The position numbers were made by a program, and so were the translations under genes. This document shows positions 1-8,007 of a DNA stretch of 20,687 nucleotides, piece after piece. Numbering within the stretch: the first letter of the stretch is position 1; each line of letters opens with the position of its first letter. Location: positions 1 through 20,687 of the forward strand of contig JAAZCN010000085.1 of NCBI GenBank assembly GCA_012513245.1, given 5' to 3'. The notes beneath the pieces are model-generated. The model was not told the DNA's origin. It searched no databases and saw only the letters and a list, made by a program, of their open reading frames with translations. The DNA comes from Synergistaceae bacterium. Its GTDB lineage: Bacteria; Synergistota; Synergistia; Synergistales; Synergistaceae.

Positions 1-412
1 ATCAAAGGGTTTCACACTTGTAGAACTTCTGATCGTAATTATCATTATCGGTATCCTTGCCGGAATGATGATGCTTTCAACAGGCGGCGCAACTGCTAAG
101 GCAGAGGCCACGAAGATCGTGTCTGACATGCGTAACATGAAAGCAGCAGCTATAATGGTATACGCTGATAACTCAGTATGGCCAACAGCTATGCTTAGTC
201 TTGACAACTATCTTGACCAAACTCCGAGCACACTATATACCATAACTGCTGCAGGAGGTTTTCTTAAGTATGATGCAACTTCGACTGACCAAAAAATAAG
301 AGAGAATCTTAAAGTTATGGCAAATACTGGTGGACTTCCCCTGTTTAGCGTAGATACTTCGGCAGACACCAAATATGATGCCGGTGTGAATCTTTTTATG
401 CCGATTAAATAA
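1..412 (+). CDS. Type IV major pilin, 5'-truncated by window edge
   Basis: This is the main structural subunit of a type IV pilus, partial at its 5' end. The readable frame begins at base 2 and opens with the end of a class III leader: Ser-Lys-Gly followed by Phe-Thr-Leu-Val-Glu. Gly(-1), Phe1 and Glu5 are the residues needed for prepilin peptidase cleavage and for assembly. A hydrophobic helix of about 20 residues follows, then a variable C-terminal part that ends Met-Pro-Ile-Lys-stop. About 136 residues are visible, so only the start codon and a few leader residues are missing. The stalk half, up to about residue 38, is the same protein sequence as in the pilin gene at 886-1308, while the C-terminal halves differ clearly. 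A strong terminator follows at once, so this is probably a separately transcribed pilin. A pseudopilin is possible but less likely, given that the pil operon lies next door. Confidence 0.88.
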   Translation, partial: SKGFTLVELLIVIIIIGILAGMMMLSTGGATAKAEATKIVSDMRNMKAAAIMVYADNSVWPTAMLSLDNYLDQTPSTLYTITAAGGFLKYDATSTDQKIRENLKVMANTGGLPLFSVDTSADTKYDAGVNLFMPIK

Positions 413-440
413 ATAATAGATTTAACACAAACACTCACAG

Positions 441-475
441 AAGAAGCCCGCACTTTGTGCGGGCTTCTTTGTTTT
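441..475 (+). terminator. Rho-independent terminator after first pilin
   Basis: A perfect 13-bp inverted repeat (441-453 pairing with 457-469), GC-rich in its centre with a TTT loop, is followed by TGTTTT. It lies 29 bases after the pilin stop codon and separates the two pilin genes transcriptionally. Confidence 0.9.
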
Positions 476-774
476 AGGGTAGTGCTCGATATGTGTACAG
501 GCCATCCGGTGCAAAGGTTTTACCATGGGAACTGTTAACTGAAGGGCATGAGTTTCTATAGTGAGGTGGAATTTAAAGAAAGCAATAGACAGCTATTGTT
601 AATTGATTTTAAGTGATCTTGCAAAATGTTTCCGTTCTACTTCTTCTTTTTAAAACTCTCTGTCCCATTCTGATTATATGAAGCTTTTCTTTTTCTCCTT
701 AATCTTTCCTTACCAAAAATTGTGAACTTAAGTTTTATAAATCCACGACTATCAATGTCTTAGTTGGGCTTACA
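476..774. other. AT-rich intergenic stretch, no gene seen
   Basis: About 300 bases lie between the terminator of the first pilin and the promoter of the second. Both strands are broken by frequent stop codons, and I see no ribosome site followed by a credible frame. The stretch up to about 560 is less AT-rich than the rest. It could be a remnant of an older gene, but nothing recognisable is left. Confidence 0.55.
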
Positions 775-803
775 TTGTAATCTCACCGTAAAAAGGTTAT
801 ACT
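775..803 (+). promoter_or_regulatory. Candidate sigma70-type promoter of second pilin
   Basis: TTGTAA at 775-780 and TATACT at 798-803 are separated by 17 bases. That is four of six and five of six matches to the housekeeping consensus at ideal spacing. Transcription would start near 810 and leave a leader of about 75 bases before the pilin start at 886. The call rests on consensus only. Confidence 0.5.
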
Positions 804-885
804 TAATTGTATTTATTTATAACCTATTTCTTTATGTCGATTTTTTCTTGTTTTGTTTAATAAGAACGAGAGAGGGGCTAGAAAT

Positions 886-1308
886 ATGAAGATGATGCTA
901 AAAAAATCAAAGGGTTTTACACTTGTAGAACTTCTGATCGTAATTATCATTATTGGCATCCTTGCCGGAATGATGATGCTTTCTACTGGCGGAGCAACTG
1001 CAAAAGCAGAAGCAACAAAGTTAGCTTCTGATATGCGCAATATGAAAGCTGCGGGAATAATGGTTTATGCTGATACTTACGCATGGCCCACAGATGTAGC
1101 AAGCCTTGATGAATACCTTGACCAGGACGTAGATTCAACGAAATATAGCATTGTTAGCGATTGTATAAAATTAACTCCACCTTCAACGATGGACCCTAAA
1201 ATCCTTGTTAATCTTGGGATTTTGGCAAATAAGGGTGATTTAGTTCTTTATTCCGACGAGACCCATAAATATATTGGATCTGGTGTGGGATATATGCCAT
1301 TTTATTAA
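886..1308 (+). CDS. Type IV major pilin, second copy
   Basis: A complete prepilin of 140 residues. The ATG at 886 is preferred because a GAGAGGGG ribosome site lies about 9 bases upstream and because it gives a normal short basic leader (Met-Lys-Met-Met-Leu-Lys-Lys-Ser-Lys-Gly). An in-frame TTG at 853 would give an unusually long leader and is rejected. Cleavage after Gly10 would expose Phe1 with Glu5, followed by the hydrophobic assembly helix. The mature protein of about 130 residues has a single cysteine, so the disulfide-bounded C-terminal loop typical of Pseudomonas or Neisseria pilins is absent. The stalk half matches the preceding pilin in protein sequence, with mostly synonymous base changes, while the C-terminal globular half has diverged. 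The gene has its own candidate promoter and terminator and sits just upstream of the pilus assembly operon. Confidence 0.92.
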   Translation: MKMMLKKSKGFTLVELLIVIIIIGILAGMMMLSTGGATAKAEATKLASDMRNMKAAGIMVYADTYAWPTDVASLDEYLDQDVDSTKYSIVSDCIKLTPPSTMDPKILVNLGILANKGDLVLYSDETHKYIGSGVGYMPFY

Positions 1309-1323
1309 ATATTAATTTGCAAT

Positions 1324-1357
1324 AAGATGCCCCGCACTATGAGCAGGGCATCTTGTT
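1324..1357 (+). terminator. Probable terminator after second pilin
   Basis: A 9-bp stem (1324-1332 with 1346-1354) closes a loop that can pair two further GC bases (1334-1335 with 1343-1344). The following stretch, TTGTTG, is only a weak U-tract. Its position 15 bases after the pilin stop supports a terminator role. Confidence 0.7.
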
Positions 1358-1508
1358 GATTGGTTGAATGTGCTTTTTAGTTTTTTTGACTAAACTTAGA
1401 TTCAAGAAAATTGATAGATTTGCTCTCTCTTTCCTTACATAAAATTGTAAACATTATTCTTCTTTATTATTAAAAAACTGATGTTATTGTCTCTAAACTT
1501 AAAAAACA
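1358..1508. other. AT-rich intergenic stretch, no gene seen
   Basis: This is the upstream part of the 300-base gap between the second pilin and pilM. It is very AT-rich, with stop codons in all frames and no ribosome site with a following frame. Only the promoter-like elements just downstream are noted. Confidence 0.5.
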
Positions 1509-1538
1509 TTGTTGTATTTAGCTGTTCTGGGTTATAAT
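1509..1538 (+). promoter_or_regulatory. Candidate promoter of the pil operon
   Basis: A perfect TATAAT at 1533-1538 has TTGTTG 18 bases upstream at 1509-1514. The -35 matches only at TTG, so the strength comes mainly from the -10 element. Transcription would start near 1545, about 65 bases before the pilM start. This is the only good promoter-like signal ahead of the ten-gene pilus run. Confidence 0.5.
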
Positions 1539-1608
1539 GAAACAGGAATTCTTGCCCTTTTGTATTCCTTTTATTTTTTTATAATTTTATTTTGAAAAGG
1601 GGAAATTT

Positions 1609-2568
1609 ATGTCTTTATTTGTGCTTAAGAAACATAAGAAAAAGCGGGCCGGGCTCTTTATCGACAGGGGATACTTCAGGTATCTCTCAATTGTTGGTGC
1701 GCCCGGAAGTTACGTTGTTGTTGACGCTGTTTCCGGAGATATCTCAGAAGAGATAACTCAGGGCGGTGACCCGTTTACAAATAATGGCATGTATCTTTAT
1801 CAGGTCATGAACGAGATCCTGCATAACGTAGGAAGCATTGATGTGCCTGTTCGTATTTCCCTTCCGACCACAGATTCACTTATCAGGGTTGTCAATTTTC
1901 CGGGCATGTCCCTTTATGAGGCAAAATTGGCTTTTAGGTATGAATTCGAAAACTATTTCCCGTTTCCGATCGAAGAGGGAATTTTTGATTTAGGAGATAT
2001 ACTTTTTCCTCTTCAAAACGGTACAGAAGAGTTAAGATTTCTTGTGGCAGCGGCAAGAAAGACTTTAATAGAAAACATTACCAAGGCTGCCAAGGCGAAC
2101 GGGATCGAAATAACTGCCATAGAACCGGCTCAGATCTCTCTTGAGAGGGCAGTTACTCCGATCGCGCCTGTCTCAGATGCATCAGTTTATATATATGCCG
2201 GCAAGACAAGATCTGTCCTTATTTTCTCGTGGAAGGGCAACGGTATTTTCTACCGTACGATGTCTGTCGGTTTTTCCGGGATATCATTTGTTGATGAGTC
2301 TTTCAACGAGCAGCTGAACGCTGAATATAATGCTTTTACAAGAGAGGTCCATTCATCTCTGCAGTTTGCACTTTCTCAAATGAGAGGTTTTATACCTGAT
2401 ATGTTCTTTATATTTGGTCCCGGAGCCACCCAGGATCTTTGTGATTTTCTGAAGGAATCGCTCTCTATTCCTGAAATCATGGTCTCTGATCCCATCTCTA
2501 TCCATGGTCTTAATTTCGACAGCACTGCGGGATCATGGGACATTCCCGTAGGATTGGTATTGAGGTAG
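1609..2568 (+). CDS. pilM: Type IV pilus assembly protein PilM
   Basis: PilM is an actin-like (FtsA fold) cytoplasmic ATP-binding protein. It docks on the N-terminal tail of PilN and anchors the inner-membrane alignment complex to the cytoplasmic motors. The 319-residue product is somewhat shorter than the roughly 350-residue proteobacterial form. The family block of a Ser-Leu-Pro strand, a Phe-Pro-Gly turn and the helix ending Tyr-Phe-Pro-Phe-Pro-Ile-Glu-Glu is visible at about residues 83-125. There is no signal peptide or membrane helix. The ATG at 1609 is preceded by AAGGGG at good spacing. The gene opens the operon, and pilN starts 5 bases after its stop, in the order pilM-N-O-P-Q that is characteristic of type IV pili. 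Divergence from the model proteins makes individual nucleotide-binding residues hard to assign by eye. Confidence 0.88.
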   Translation: MSLFVLKKHKKKRAGLFIDRGYFRYLSIVGAPGSYVVVDAVSGDISEEITQGGDPFTNNGMYLYQVMNEILHNVGSIDVPVRISLPTTDSLIRVVNFPGMSLYEAKLAFRYEFENYFPFPIEEGIFDLGDILFPLQNGTEELRFLVAAARKTLIENITKAAKANGIEITAIEPAQISLERAVTPIAPVSDASVYIYAGKTRSVLIFSWKGNGIFYRTMSVGFSGISFVDESFNEQLNAEYNAFTREVHSSLQFALSQMRGFIPDMFFIFGPGATQDLCDFLKESLSIPEIMVSDPISIHGLNFDSTAGSWDIPVGLVLR

Positions 2569-2573
2569 AAGGC

Positions 2574-3194
2574 ATGGTAGTCAAACTCGATCTGAGGCTT
2601 CCCGGAAAAGAGACGAGAGATGAGCGCGAATCGGGCTACAAGCATTTGTTGCTTTTTACTTCAATCTTTCTTTTTGCAATAGCAACTACCCTTGTATTTA
2701 TCATAGGAGGATGGCAGCTTTATTCATTAAAGACCCAAAGGTTTGATCAGCAGCAGGAGGCTGATTCTAGCAGAGGAAAGATATCTATGATGGATAGGGA
2801 GCTTGGAAGAATTACCGGTGAGATGTCTAAACTTGAGTCAAAGCTTGATTACCTGCTCTCCGACATTCCATCCATTGAGCTTTTGACTGTTTTGGCTAAG
2901 ATCTTACCTGAAGGTATAACAATAGAATCTCTTTCTATGACGTCCGCCAGATTAAGTCTTTCCGGGATCGGAAAAAACGAAGAGGAGATCCTCCGGTTTG
3001 CAAATAATTTACATCTGGCACCGTTTGCAAATAATATCAGCGTCCCTTTGATAGCGGCAGCCAGCAGGAACGGAATAAATATGAGGACTTTTAAGCTTGA
3101 GTGTACGTTGTACCCTCTCGAACAAATAATATTGAGAAAAGACCTAGACGAACTTAAAAAATTAAATGCAGCTTCAGAGGATGAAGTACTATGA
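2574..3194 (+). CDS. pilN: Type IV pilus assembly protein PilN
   Basis: PilN is a bitopic inner-membrane protein. Its short cytoplasmic N-terminus binds PilM and its periplasmic domain pairs with PilO. The 206-residue product begins Met-Val-Val-Lys-Leu-Asp-Leu-Arg-Leu-Pro, corresponding to the Ile-Asn-Leu-Leu-Pro-like PilM-binding motif. It then has one membrane helix (about 24-49), a coiled-coil-like stretch (about 55-95) and a small alpha/beta domain. I chose ATG 2574 because GAGG at 2562-2565 lies 8 bases upstream and because it places the motif at the very N-terminus. An earlier in-frame ATG at 2535 would lie inside pilM and add 13 unlike residues. The stop overlaps the pilO start (ATGA), which suggests coupled translation. 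The neighbours make the assignment firm despite low sequence conservation in this family. Confidence 0.87.
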   Translation: MVVKLDLRLPGKETRDERESGYKHLLLFTSIFLFAIATTLVFIIGGWQLYSLKTQRFDQQQEADSSRGKISMMDRELGRITGEMSKLESKLDYLLSDIPSIELLTVLAKILPEGITIESLSMTSARLSLSGIGKNEEEILRFANNLHLAPFANNISVPLIAAASRNGINMRTFKLECTLYPLEQIILRKDLDELKKLNAASEDEVL

Positions 3195-3733
3195 CAAGGG
3201 TAGATTTTGGTGAACTTACCAATAAACAGATCGCACTTGTCTTACTGATAGTAATACTGATAATGGCTGCTCAGATCATGTTCGTCAGGCATATCAGAAA
3301 CGACAAGAGCATGATAAAAGCAGCGGTTCAGGAAAATAAGCTTATGGAGAATGCCTTCAGGATCAAAACTAATGCCGTGTCAAAATATAAGTCAGCTTTC
3401 AACATAGACAATGCTGCTGCGCCTACGGAAGTTGAATCTGCAACCAGGTTTTATTCAATACTAATTAATGTTCTTTCATCGTCCGGTTTTGAAGAGGCAT
3501 CTGTTGTAAAAATTGCAGAGAGCACGGATAACGTGAGTTTTAAAGTGAGCGGTGAAGCAAATTATTTTTTACTTCTGGAGCTTCTATCTTCATTCAGGCA
3601 AAGTTCATTTCTGAATAGGGTGTTAAATCTGGAACTGACGGGACAAACAGATGGTTATGTCGGTTACTCTTTTACGATAGAATGTAAAATATTGGTACCG
3701 GAACCGTTAAATACAGAGAAATTGAATAACTGA
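3191..3733 (+). CDS. pilO: Type IV pilus assembly protein PilO
   Basis: PilO is a bitopic inner-membrane protein that forms a heterodimer with PilN and contacts PilP, so linking the motor platform to the secretin. The 180-residue product has a short cytoplasmic tail, one membrane helix at about residues 13-33, a helical stretch to about 75, and a periplasmic ferredoxin-like domain rich in beta strands toward the C-terminus. The start ATG at 3191 overlaps the pilN stop by four bases. Primary sequence is poorly conserved in PilO, so the call depends on topology, size and position between pilN and the PilP/GspC-like gene. Confidence 0.83.
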   Translation: MTRVDFGELTNKQIALVLLIVILIMAAQIMFVRHIRNDKSMIKAAVQENKLMENAFRIKTNAVSKYKSAFNIDNAAAPTEVESATRFYSILINVLSSSGFEEASVVKIAESTDNVSFKVSGEANYFLLLELLSSFRQSSFLNRVLNLELTGQTDGYVGYSFTIECKILVPEPLNTEKLNN

Positions 3734-3747
3734 AGAGGCTAAAGTTG

Positions 3748-4329
3748 ATGAATCTTTCTATGCTGAGGGTAAAATTGAGCGGAGCGAAACTGTTGAGCAA
3801 CATAAAGATTCCTGTTTCTCCTGAAGAGAAGAAGGAACTTATGTTTTTTCTTTTGCTCTTTTTGCTCTTTTCAGCTACAGCAGTTACAAGCTTAGTAAAC
3901 TTGTGGTGGCTCAACACTTCAACAGAGCCTGCCAGCGTCATAAGTATGCCGAAAATGCCGGCCACAAGTGAAATAAACACAGAGATAAGTAATTTCAGCA
4001 ATAAGTACGATATATTCCTGAAATATCGAAACGAGAGCGGACAGCTGGTAGAATTGGCTGAGACTGTGGGCAGGTATCCGGTCGCCTTATTGCCAAAGCC
4101 GGTCGCTCAGGAGTTTTCTGTTCCTGATTTTGCACCGCAGATACAGATAAAGGCTCTGGTCGTGATGGGCAGCGGAGGAGTTGCAACGCTTGACATAGAA
4201 AACGAAACGCCCGGAACTATAGTAAGACCGGGTACTGTTTTTGGCGGCGGAAAGGGTAAAATAACGGCAATAGATCCTAAAGGGGTGAGTTGGACATGGT
4301 CAAACAAAAAATATCGCACAGACATATAA
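3748..4329 (+). CDS. PilP/GspC-like secretin-coupling protein
   Basis: The product has 193 residues. Residues 31-54 form a membrane helix, followed by a linker and, from about residue 125, a beta domain. Its pattern is a buried strand with Ala-Leu-Val-Val-Met, then a Val-Arg-Pro-Gly turn, a Gly-Gly-Gly-Lys-Gly-Lys-Ile strand and a final Gly-Val-Ser-Trp strand. This matches the homology-region domain shared by PilP of type IV pili and GspC of type II secretion, which binds the N0 domain of the secretin. Classical PilP is a lipoprotein with a lipobox cysteine. This protein has no such cysteine and is instead a bitopic membrane protein like GspC. ATG 3748 is preferred over TTG 3745 because GAAGAGG lies 9 bases upstream. 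The gene overlaps the secretin gene by 34 bases. I leave the symbol empty because it mixes features of both families. Confidence 0.78.
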   Translation: MNLSMLRVKLSGAKLLSNIKIPVSPEEKKELMFFLLLFLLFSATAVTSLVNLWWLNTSTEPASVISMPKMPATSEINTEISNFSNKYDIFLKYRNESGQLVELAETVGRYPVALLPKPVAQEFSVPDFAPQIQIKALVVMGSGGVATLDIENETPGTIVRPGTVFGGGKGKITAIDPKGVSWTWSNKKYRTDI

Positions 4330-6143
4330 AATTATTCATGGCGCTCACTATAATTGTGCCAGCAGCTTTATTTTTTACAGTTTTTTCCGTCAACAGTGCA
4401 TCTGCAGTGACGGCGACTGCAGAGACCGGAGAGCTGACCTCGATCATTGAAGGCATGAAAGTCAGGCAGGTAGGCAGCAGCCAGGTAATGCTTGAGCTTA
4501 GAGGTACTTCGATGAGTCTGCCGGTGCAGGGACCTACTACCGGCAGTGCGATATCGCTTGTTTGGAAGGATATTCGTTTTCCCAGGAATACGGACAAAAA
4601 AGACTGGTGGGACGAATATGGCTGGGATATCCTCAGGATCAAAGAGAAAGAGAGCAATGAGTGGTGGCAGAAGTATGAGTATAACCTTGTGCAGAGAGTC
4701 AGTGTAGTTTCCAATGACCAACAGGGGCTTACGATGGATATAATCGGTGAAAAACCGCTTGTTCTTAAAAAAATAACAGGAATGGCAGGTTCAGACAGGA
4801 TAACGCTGACACTGGAAACAGTGACCGATATTGTGCCGTCGGCACCGGCTAAGCCACGTGCATCTGTTCAGGGTGATCCTCTTGGTATGTACACCCCGGT
4901 GACACTTGAGCTTAGGGACATATCAGTCAGGGAAGTCTTCAGGATGTTGGCAAATTTGCACAGCCTTAACCTGGTGATCGACAGTTCGGTGCCTGATAAT
5001 TTGATGACTTTTTCTTTTAAAAACGCAAAATTCAGTGAAGTTTTCGCATATATGCTCAGAATGAACGATCTTACATACGCTCTTATGGGAAAGACTCTGG
5101 TCGTAGGAACTGCTGAAAGCATAGGCAAAACTCTGGGTAAAAACATCACTAAGGAATATAAGGTAGCATACGGAGATGTCAAAAAAATTCCTGCGATAAT
5201 TATGGGTTTGGTAACACTCCCAAAACCTCCGGTAGTGGATGAGCGGCTGAGAGCTCTTTATGTTACAGGAACATCTGAACAGCACATAGAGGTTGAATCG
5301 ATAATGAATAGGATAGATCACCCCGGAAAACAGGTAATGCTTGAAGCGCGGCTTATTGAGATCAATGATGGCGCAAAACAGGAAATAGAGACGCTCATCT
5401 CCTCTGTTTATCACGGCTGGCTATTCACATACGGCGCTCAGGGGCTTGCATCACAGTACACATACGCTAATAATCTTATTGAATCAAATGTTAACCCTAC
5501 AGGTTCTACTACATCAGGAAAGCTTCCGATCCTTGGTTCTGAGTCAACAATGCCGGTAAATATAATAGACCCGACAATGAAAATGCTGGATGCAGGGTTA
5601 AGGGCCATGGAAACAGACAACAAAGGAAAGATCCTTGCCAATCCTTCGGTGGTAGCGCTTGACGGGCAAAAAGCCTCGATCAAGCTCACTCATAATTATC
5701 TTTATCAGTCAGGTCTCGATGAAAGCGGCAATCCTGAGTTTACAGAACAGGAAACAGGACCGACTCTTGATATTACTCCTACTATAGGAAGAGACGGTTT
5801 CGTGACGCTGAAGTTGAAGATATCTACCGGAGAGATAGTACAGTTTAGGGACAGCGGTATTTCAGAGGTTCCGGAGACGACAAAACGTGAGGTCGACACT
5901 CAGATAAGAGTCAGGAACGGAGAACTTTTTGTAATAGGAGGACTCTATCAGGAGAACAAGACCAAAAGCGTGTCAAGGGTGCCGATCTTAGGTTATATCC
6001 CCTTGATCGGCGAACTCTTCACGAGCAGGTCGGACAAGCACTCTAAGTCCGAAATGGCTTTTATTGTAATGCCGCATATATTGGATGTTCCAACAGGAGC
6101 AACAGAGATATTCGACATGCCGGGTAAAAGCCTGATACAGTAA
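4296..6143 (+). CDS. pilQ: Type IV pilus secretin PilQ
   Basis: PilQ is the outer-membrane multimeric channel through which the pilus fibre passes. The 615-residue product has a signal peptide (about 1-37, ending Asn-Ser-Ala-Ser-Ala). An AMIN-like region that would bind peptidoglycan follows at about 50-175, then an N0/STN domain at about 200-272, and an N1 (secretin N) domain at about 284-342 ending in the Asp-His-Pro-Gly-Lys-Gln boundary. The C-terminal secretin domain spans about 345-597. It contains Ala-Asn-Pro-Ser-Val-Val, Gly-Pro-Thr-Leu-Asp-Ile-Thr-Pro, and the Val-Pro-Ile-Leu-Gly-Tyr-Ile-Pro signature before the last strands. ATG 4296 has an AGGGGTGAG site 6 bases upstream, inside the preceding gene. 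There is no lipobox. Only one AMIN-like region is visible, fewer than in proteobacterial PilQ, which often has two. Confidence 0.95.
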   Translation: MVKQKISHRHIKLFMALTIIVPAALFFTVFSVNSASAVTATAETGELTSIIEGMKVRQVGSSQVMLELRGTSMSLPVQGPTTGSAISLVWKDIRFPRNTDKKDWWDEYGWDILRIKEKESNEWWQKYEYNLVQRVSVVSNDQQGLTMDIIGEKPLVLKKITGMAGSDRITLTLETVTDIVPSAPAKPRASVQGDPLGMYTPVTLELRDISVREVFRMLANLHSLNLVIDSSVPDNLMTFSFKNAKFSEVFAYMLRMNDLTYALMGKTLVVGTAESIGKTLGKNITKEYKVAYGDVKKIPAIIMGLVTLPKPPVVDERLRALYVTGTSEQHIEVESIMNRIDHPGKQVMLEARLIEINDGAKQEIETLISSVYHGWLFTYGAQGLASQYTYANNLIESNVNPTGSTTSGKLPILGSESTMPVNIIDPTMKMLDAGLRAMETDNKGKILANPSVVALDGQKASIKLTHNYLYQSGLDESGNPEFTEQETGPTLDITPTIGRDGFVTLKLKISTGEIVQFRDSGISEVPETTKREVDTQIRVRNGELFVIGGLYQENKTKSVSRVPILGYIPLIGELFTSRSDKHSKSEMAFIVMPHILDVPTGATEIFDMPGKSLIQ

Positions 6144-6177
6144 CAAAACAGAGGGCGGGAGTCAATTAGATGATGCA

Positions 6178-6207
6178 GCTGAGCAGTGGCCTGAGTGGTT
6201 GCTCAGC
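6178..6207 (+). other. Hairpin in the pilQ-pilB gap
   Basis: A perfect 8-bp inverted repeat (GCTGAGCA at 6178-6185 and TGCTCAGC at 6200-6207) with a 14-base loop is followed by AAAATCTTTT. It sits in the only sizeable gap (141 bases) of the pil operon. Without a clean U-tract it could be a partial terminator, an RNA-stability stem or a translational control element for pilB. Confidence 0.45.
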
Positions 6208-6284
6208 AAAATCTTTTAACAACCGCTTCACGCCGGAATAATTTACGGGCGACATCATATACCTCTTTTGGATGGAGGAGAGCC

Positions 6285-7991
6285 ATGAAACCTATTAGGA
6301 CTTTAAAGCTTGGAGAGCTTCTTGTAAATGCAAAAGCGATCTCACCTGCGAACCTTCTTGCGGCACTTGGGGAACAAAAAGTCTCCCACATGCGTCTTGG
6401 AGAGGTGTTAATAAAAAATGGGTATCTTACAGAGATGCACCTTGCTGAGGCACTTAGCGCACAGCTTGAGATACCATTTATATCTCTTGTAAAAGAGAGG
6501 CCCAACCAGAATGCTCTTTCAATGATACCGGAAAATGTTGCGGAGAGGCTCAACATTATCCCGCTCTCTCTTACCTACGACGGCAGGATCACAGTTGCAA
6601 TGTCTGATCCAATGGATACTCTGGCTATAGATGAGATCCGTATGCTGACAAATAGGGAAATAGATATAAGGATAGCTACGGGAAGTGATATCAGCAAGGC
6701 TCTTTCAACGTACTACAGGGTACAGTCAAGTGTTGAAGATGCTGTTCAGGATGTAATGAAACAGACAGCTAACATATCAGGTTCGATCCAGATAATGTCA
6801 TCTCTCGCCCCTCAGGATATTACAACAATAAATACTGACGATGCACCGGTTGTGCGCCTTGTAAACAGCATTCTGGAACAGGCTGTCAAGGAAAAAGCCT
6901 CAGATATCCACATTGAACCCTCTGAATCAACTACAAACGTAAGGATGAGGATAGACGGCACACTTTTCCTTACAACAGAGATACCTAAAAATTTGCACAT
7001 GCCCCTTATCGCAAGGATCAAAATACTTGCCGGAATGGACATTGCAGAAAAAAGGCGGCCACAGGACGGCAGGATCGTTATAAAGGTCAGCGGAAGAAAG
7101 ATGGATATGCGCGTATCTAGCCTTCCGTCTATTTTTGGAGAAAAAGTTGTCCTGCGTCTACTTGATCAGGACAATGAACATATAGGTATTGAAAAGCTGG
7201 GTTTTGACCATGAGCAGGCGGAAAAACTGAAGCAGGTAGTGACTGCTTCGCATGGCATCATACTTGTTACAGGTCCGACAGGAAGCGGAAAATCCACCAC
7301 ACTATATTCACTTCTTCAATTGATCAATACGCCTGAGGTCAACATAATCACAATAGAAGATCCTGTTGAATATACGATCGCAGGAATAACCCAGATACAG
7401 ATAAACGAGAAGATCAATGTTACTTTCGGAAGCGCTTTGAGATCGATATTGAGGCAGGACCCGGATAAACTGATGGTTGGAGAGATCAGGGACCAGGAAA
7501 CAGCACATCTTGCAGTGAGGGTAGCTTTGACAGGACATCTTGTATTAAGCACTCTCCATACAAATGACGCGACTGCTTCTATAAACAGACTGGTTGATAT
7601 GGGAGTTCCGAATTTTCTTATCGCATCGTCTTTGAGGTGTATAGTAGCTCAGAGGCTTGTAAGAAAGCTGTGCAACAGCTGTAAAAAGGAGATCAGAGTA
7701 ACAGAAGAGATGTCTCAGGAAATAAACATCCCTGCAGGGACAAAGATATACAGCCCTGTAGGCTGTGCTTCGTGCCGTTTTACCGGACACAGCGGCAGGA
7801 CAGTAATAGCTGAATTGCTGGCAATAGATCCGACCTTAAGAGAAATGATAAATAATGCAAGGCCTCAGCAGGAAATAAAAGAGTATGCTGTAAAGAACGG
7901 CATGGCTACCCTGAGGGATGTTGCAATGAAAAAAGTACTCGACGGCACTATAAGTGCAGAAGAGATGCTTATTACAACAATGTTTGATTAA
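6285..7991 (+). CDS. pilB: Type IV pilus extension ATPase PilB (GspE family)
   Basis: This cytoplasmic hexameric ATPase powers pilin polymerisation at the inner-membrane platform. The 568-residue product has an N-terminal MshEN/T2SSE-N-type region (about 5-160, with the repeated Leu-Gly-Glu-Leu/Val-Leu motifs that in relatives bind cyclic-di-GMP or the platform). The ATPase core follows: Walker A Gly-Pro-Thr-Gly-Ser-Gly-Lys-Ser-Thr at 330-338, the Asp box with Ile-Glu-Asp-Pro near 365, an atypical Walker B Met-Val-Gly-Glu near 395, and the His box near 410-424. Two CxxC pairs (463/466 and 494/497) form the zinc site typical of PilB/GspE and absent from PilT. ATG 6285 is chosen for its GGAGGAG ribosome site 6 bases upstream. 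An in-frame start at 6195 would add 30 residues without a ribosome site. pilT follows after 16 bases. Confidence 0.93.
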   Translation: MKPIRTLKLGELLVNAKAISPANLLAALGEQKVSHMRLGEVLIKNGYLTEMHLAEALSAQLEIPFISLVKERPNQNALSMIPENVAERLNIIPLSLTYDGRITVAMSDPMDTLAIDEIRMLTNREIDIRIATGSDISKALSTYYRVQSSVEDAVQDVMKQTANISGSIQIMSSLAPQDITTINTDDAPVVRLVNSILEQAVKEKASDIHIEPSESTTNVRMRIDGTLFLTTEIPKNLHMPLIARIKILAGMDIAEKRRPQDGRIVIKVSGRKMDMRVSSLPSIFGEKVVLRLLDQDNEHIGIEKLGFDHEQAEKLKQVVTASHGIILVTGPTGSGKSTTLYSLLQLINTPEVNIITIEDPVEYTIAGITQIQINEKINVTFGSALRSILRQDPDKLMVGEIRDQETAHLAVRVALTGHLVLSTLHTNDATASINRLVDMGVPNFLIASSLRCIVAQRLVRKLCNSCKKEIRVTEEMSQEINIPAGTKIYSPVGCASCRFTGHSGRTVIAELLAIDPTLREMINNARPQQEIKEYAVKNGMATLRDVAMKKVLDGTISAEEMLITTMFD

Positions 7992-8007
7992 TCGGAGGCT
8001 GCGTACA

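Noticed and set aside
853..885. TTG start extending the second pilin by 11 residues
   Set aside because: It would put the ribosome site inside the coding region and give an overlong leader; ATG 886 has a good site and a normal prepilin leader.
3672..4001. Long open frames on the minus strand inside the pil genes, such as this one
   Set aside because: They lie opposite well-supported genes, show no ribosome sites or known motifs, and are explained by codon composition.
6170..6241. 23-codon frame containing Leu-Ser-Gly-Cys as a small lipoprotein
   Set aside because: It lacks a basic N-terminus and hydrophobic stretch; the cysteine motif is probably chance within the inverted repeat.
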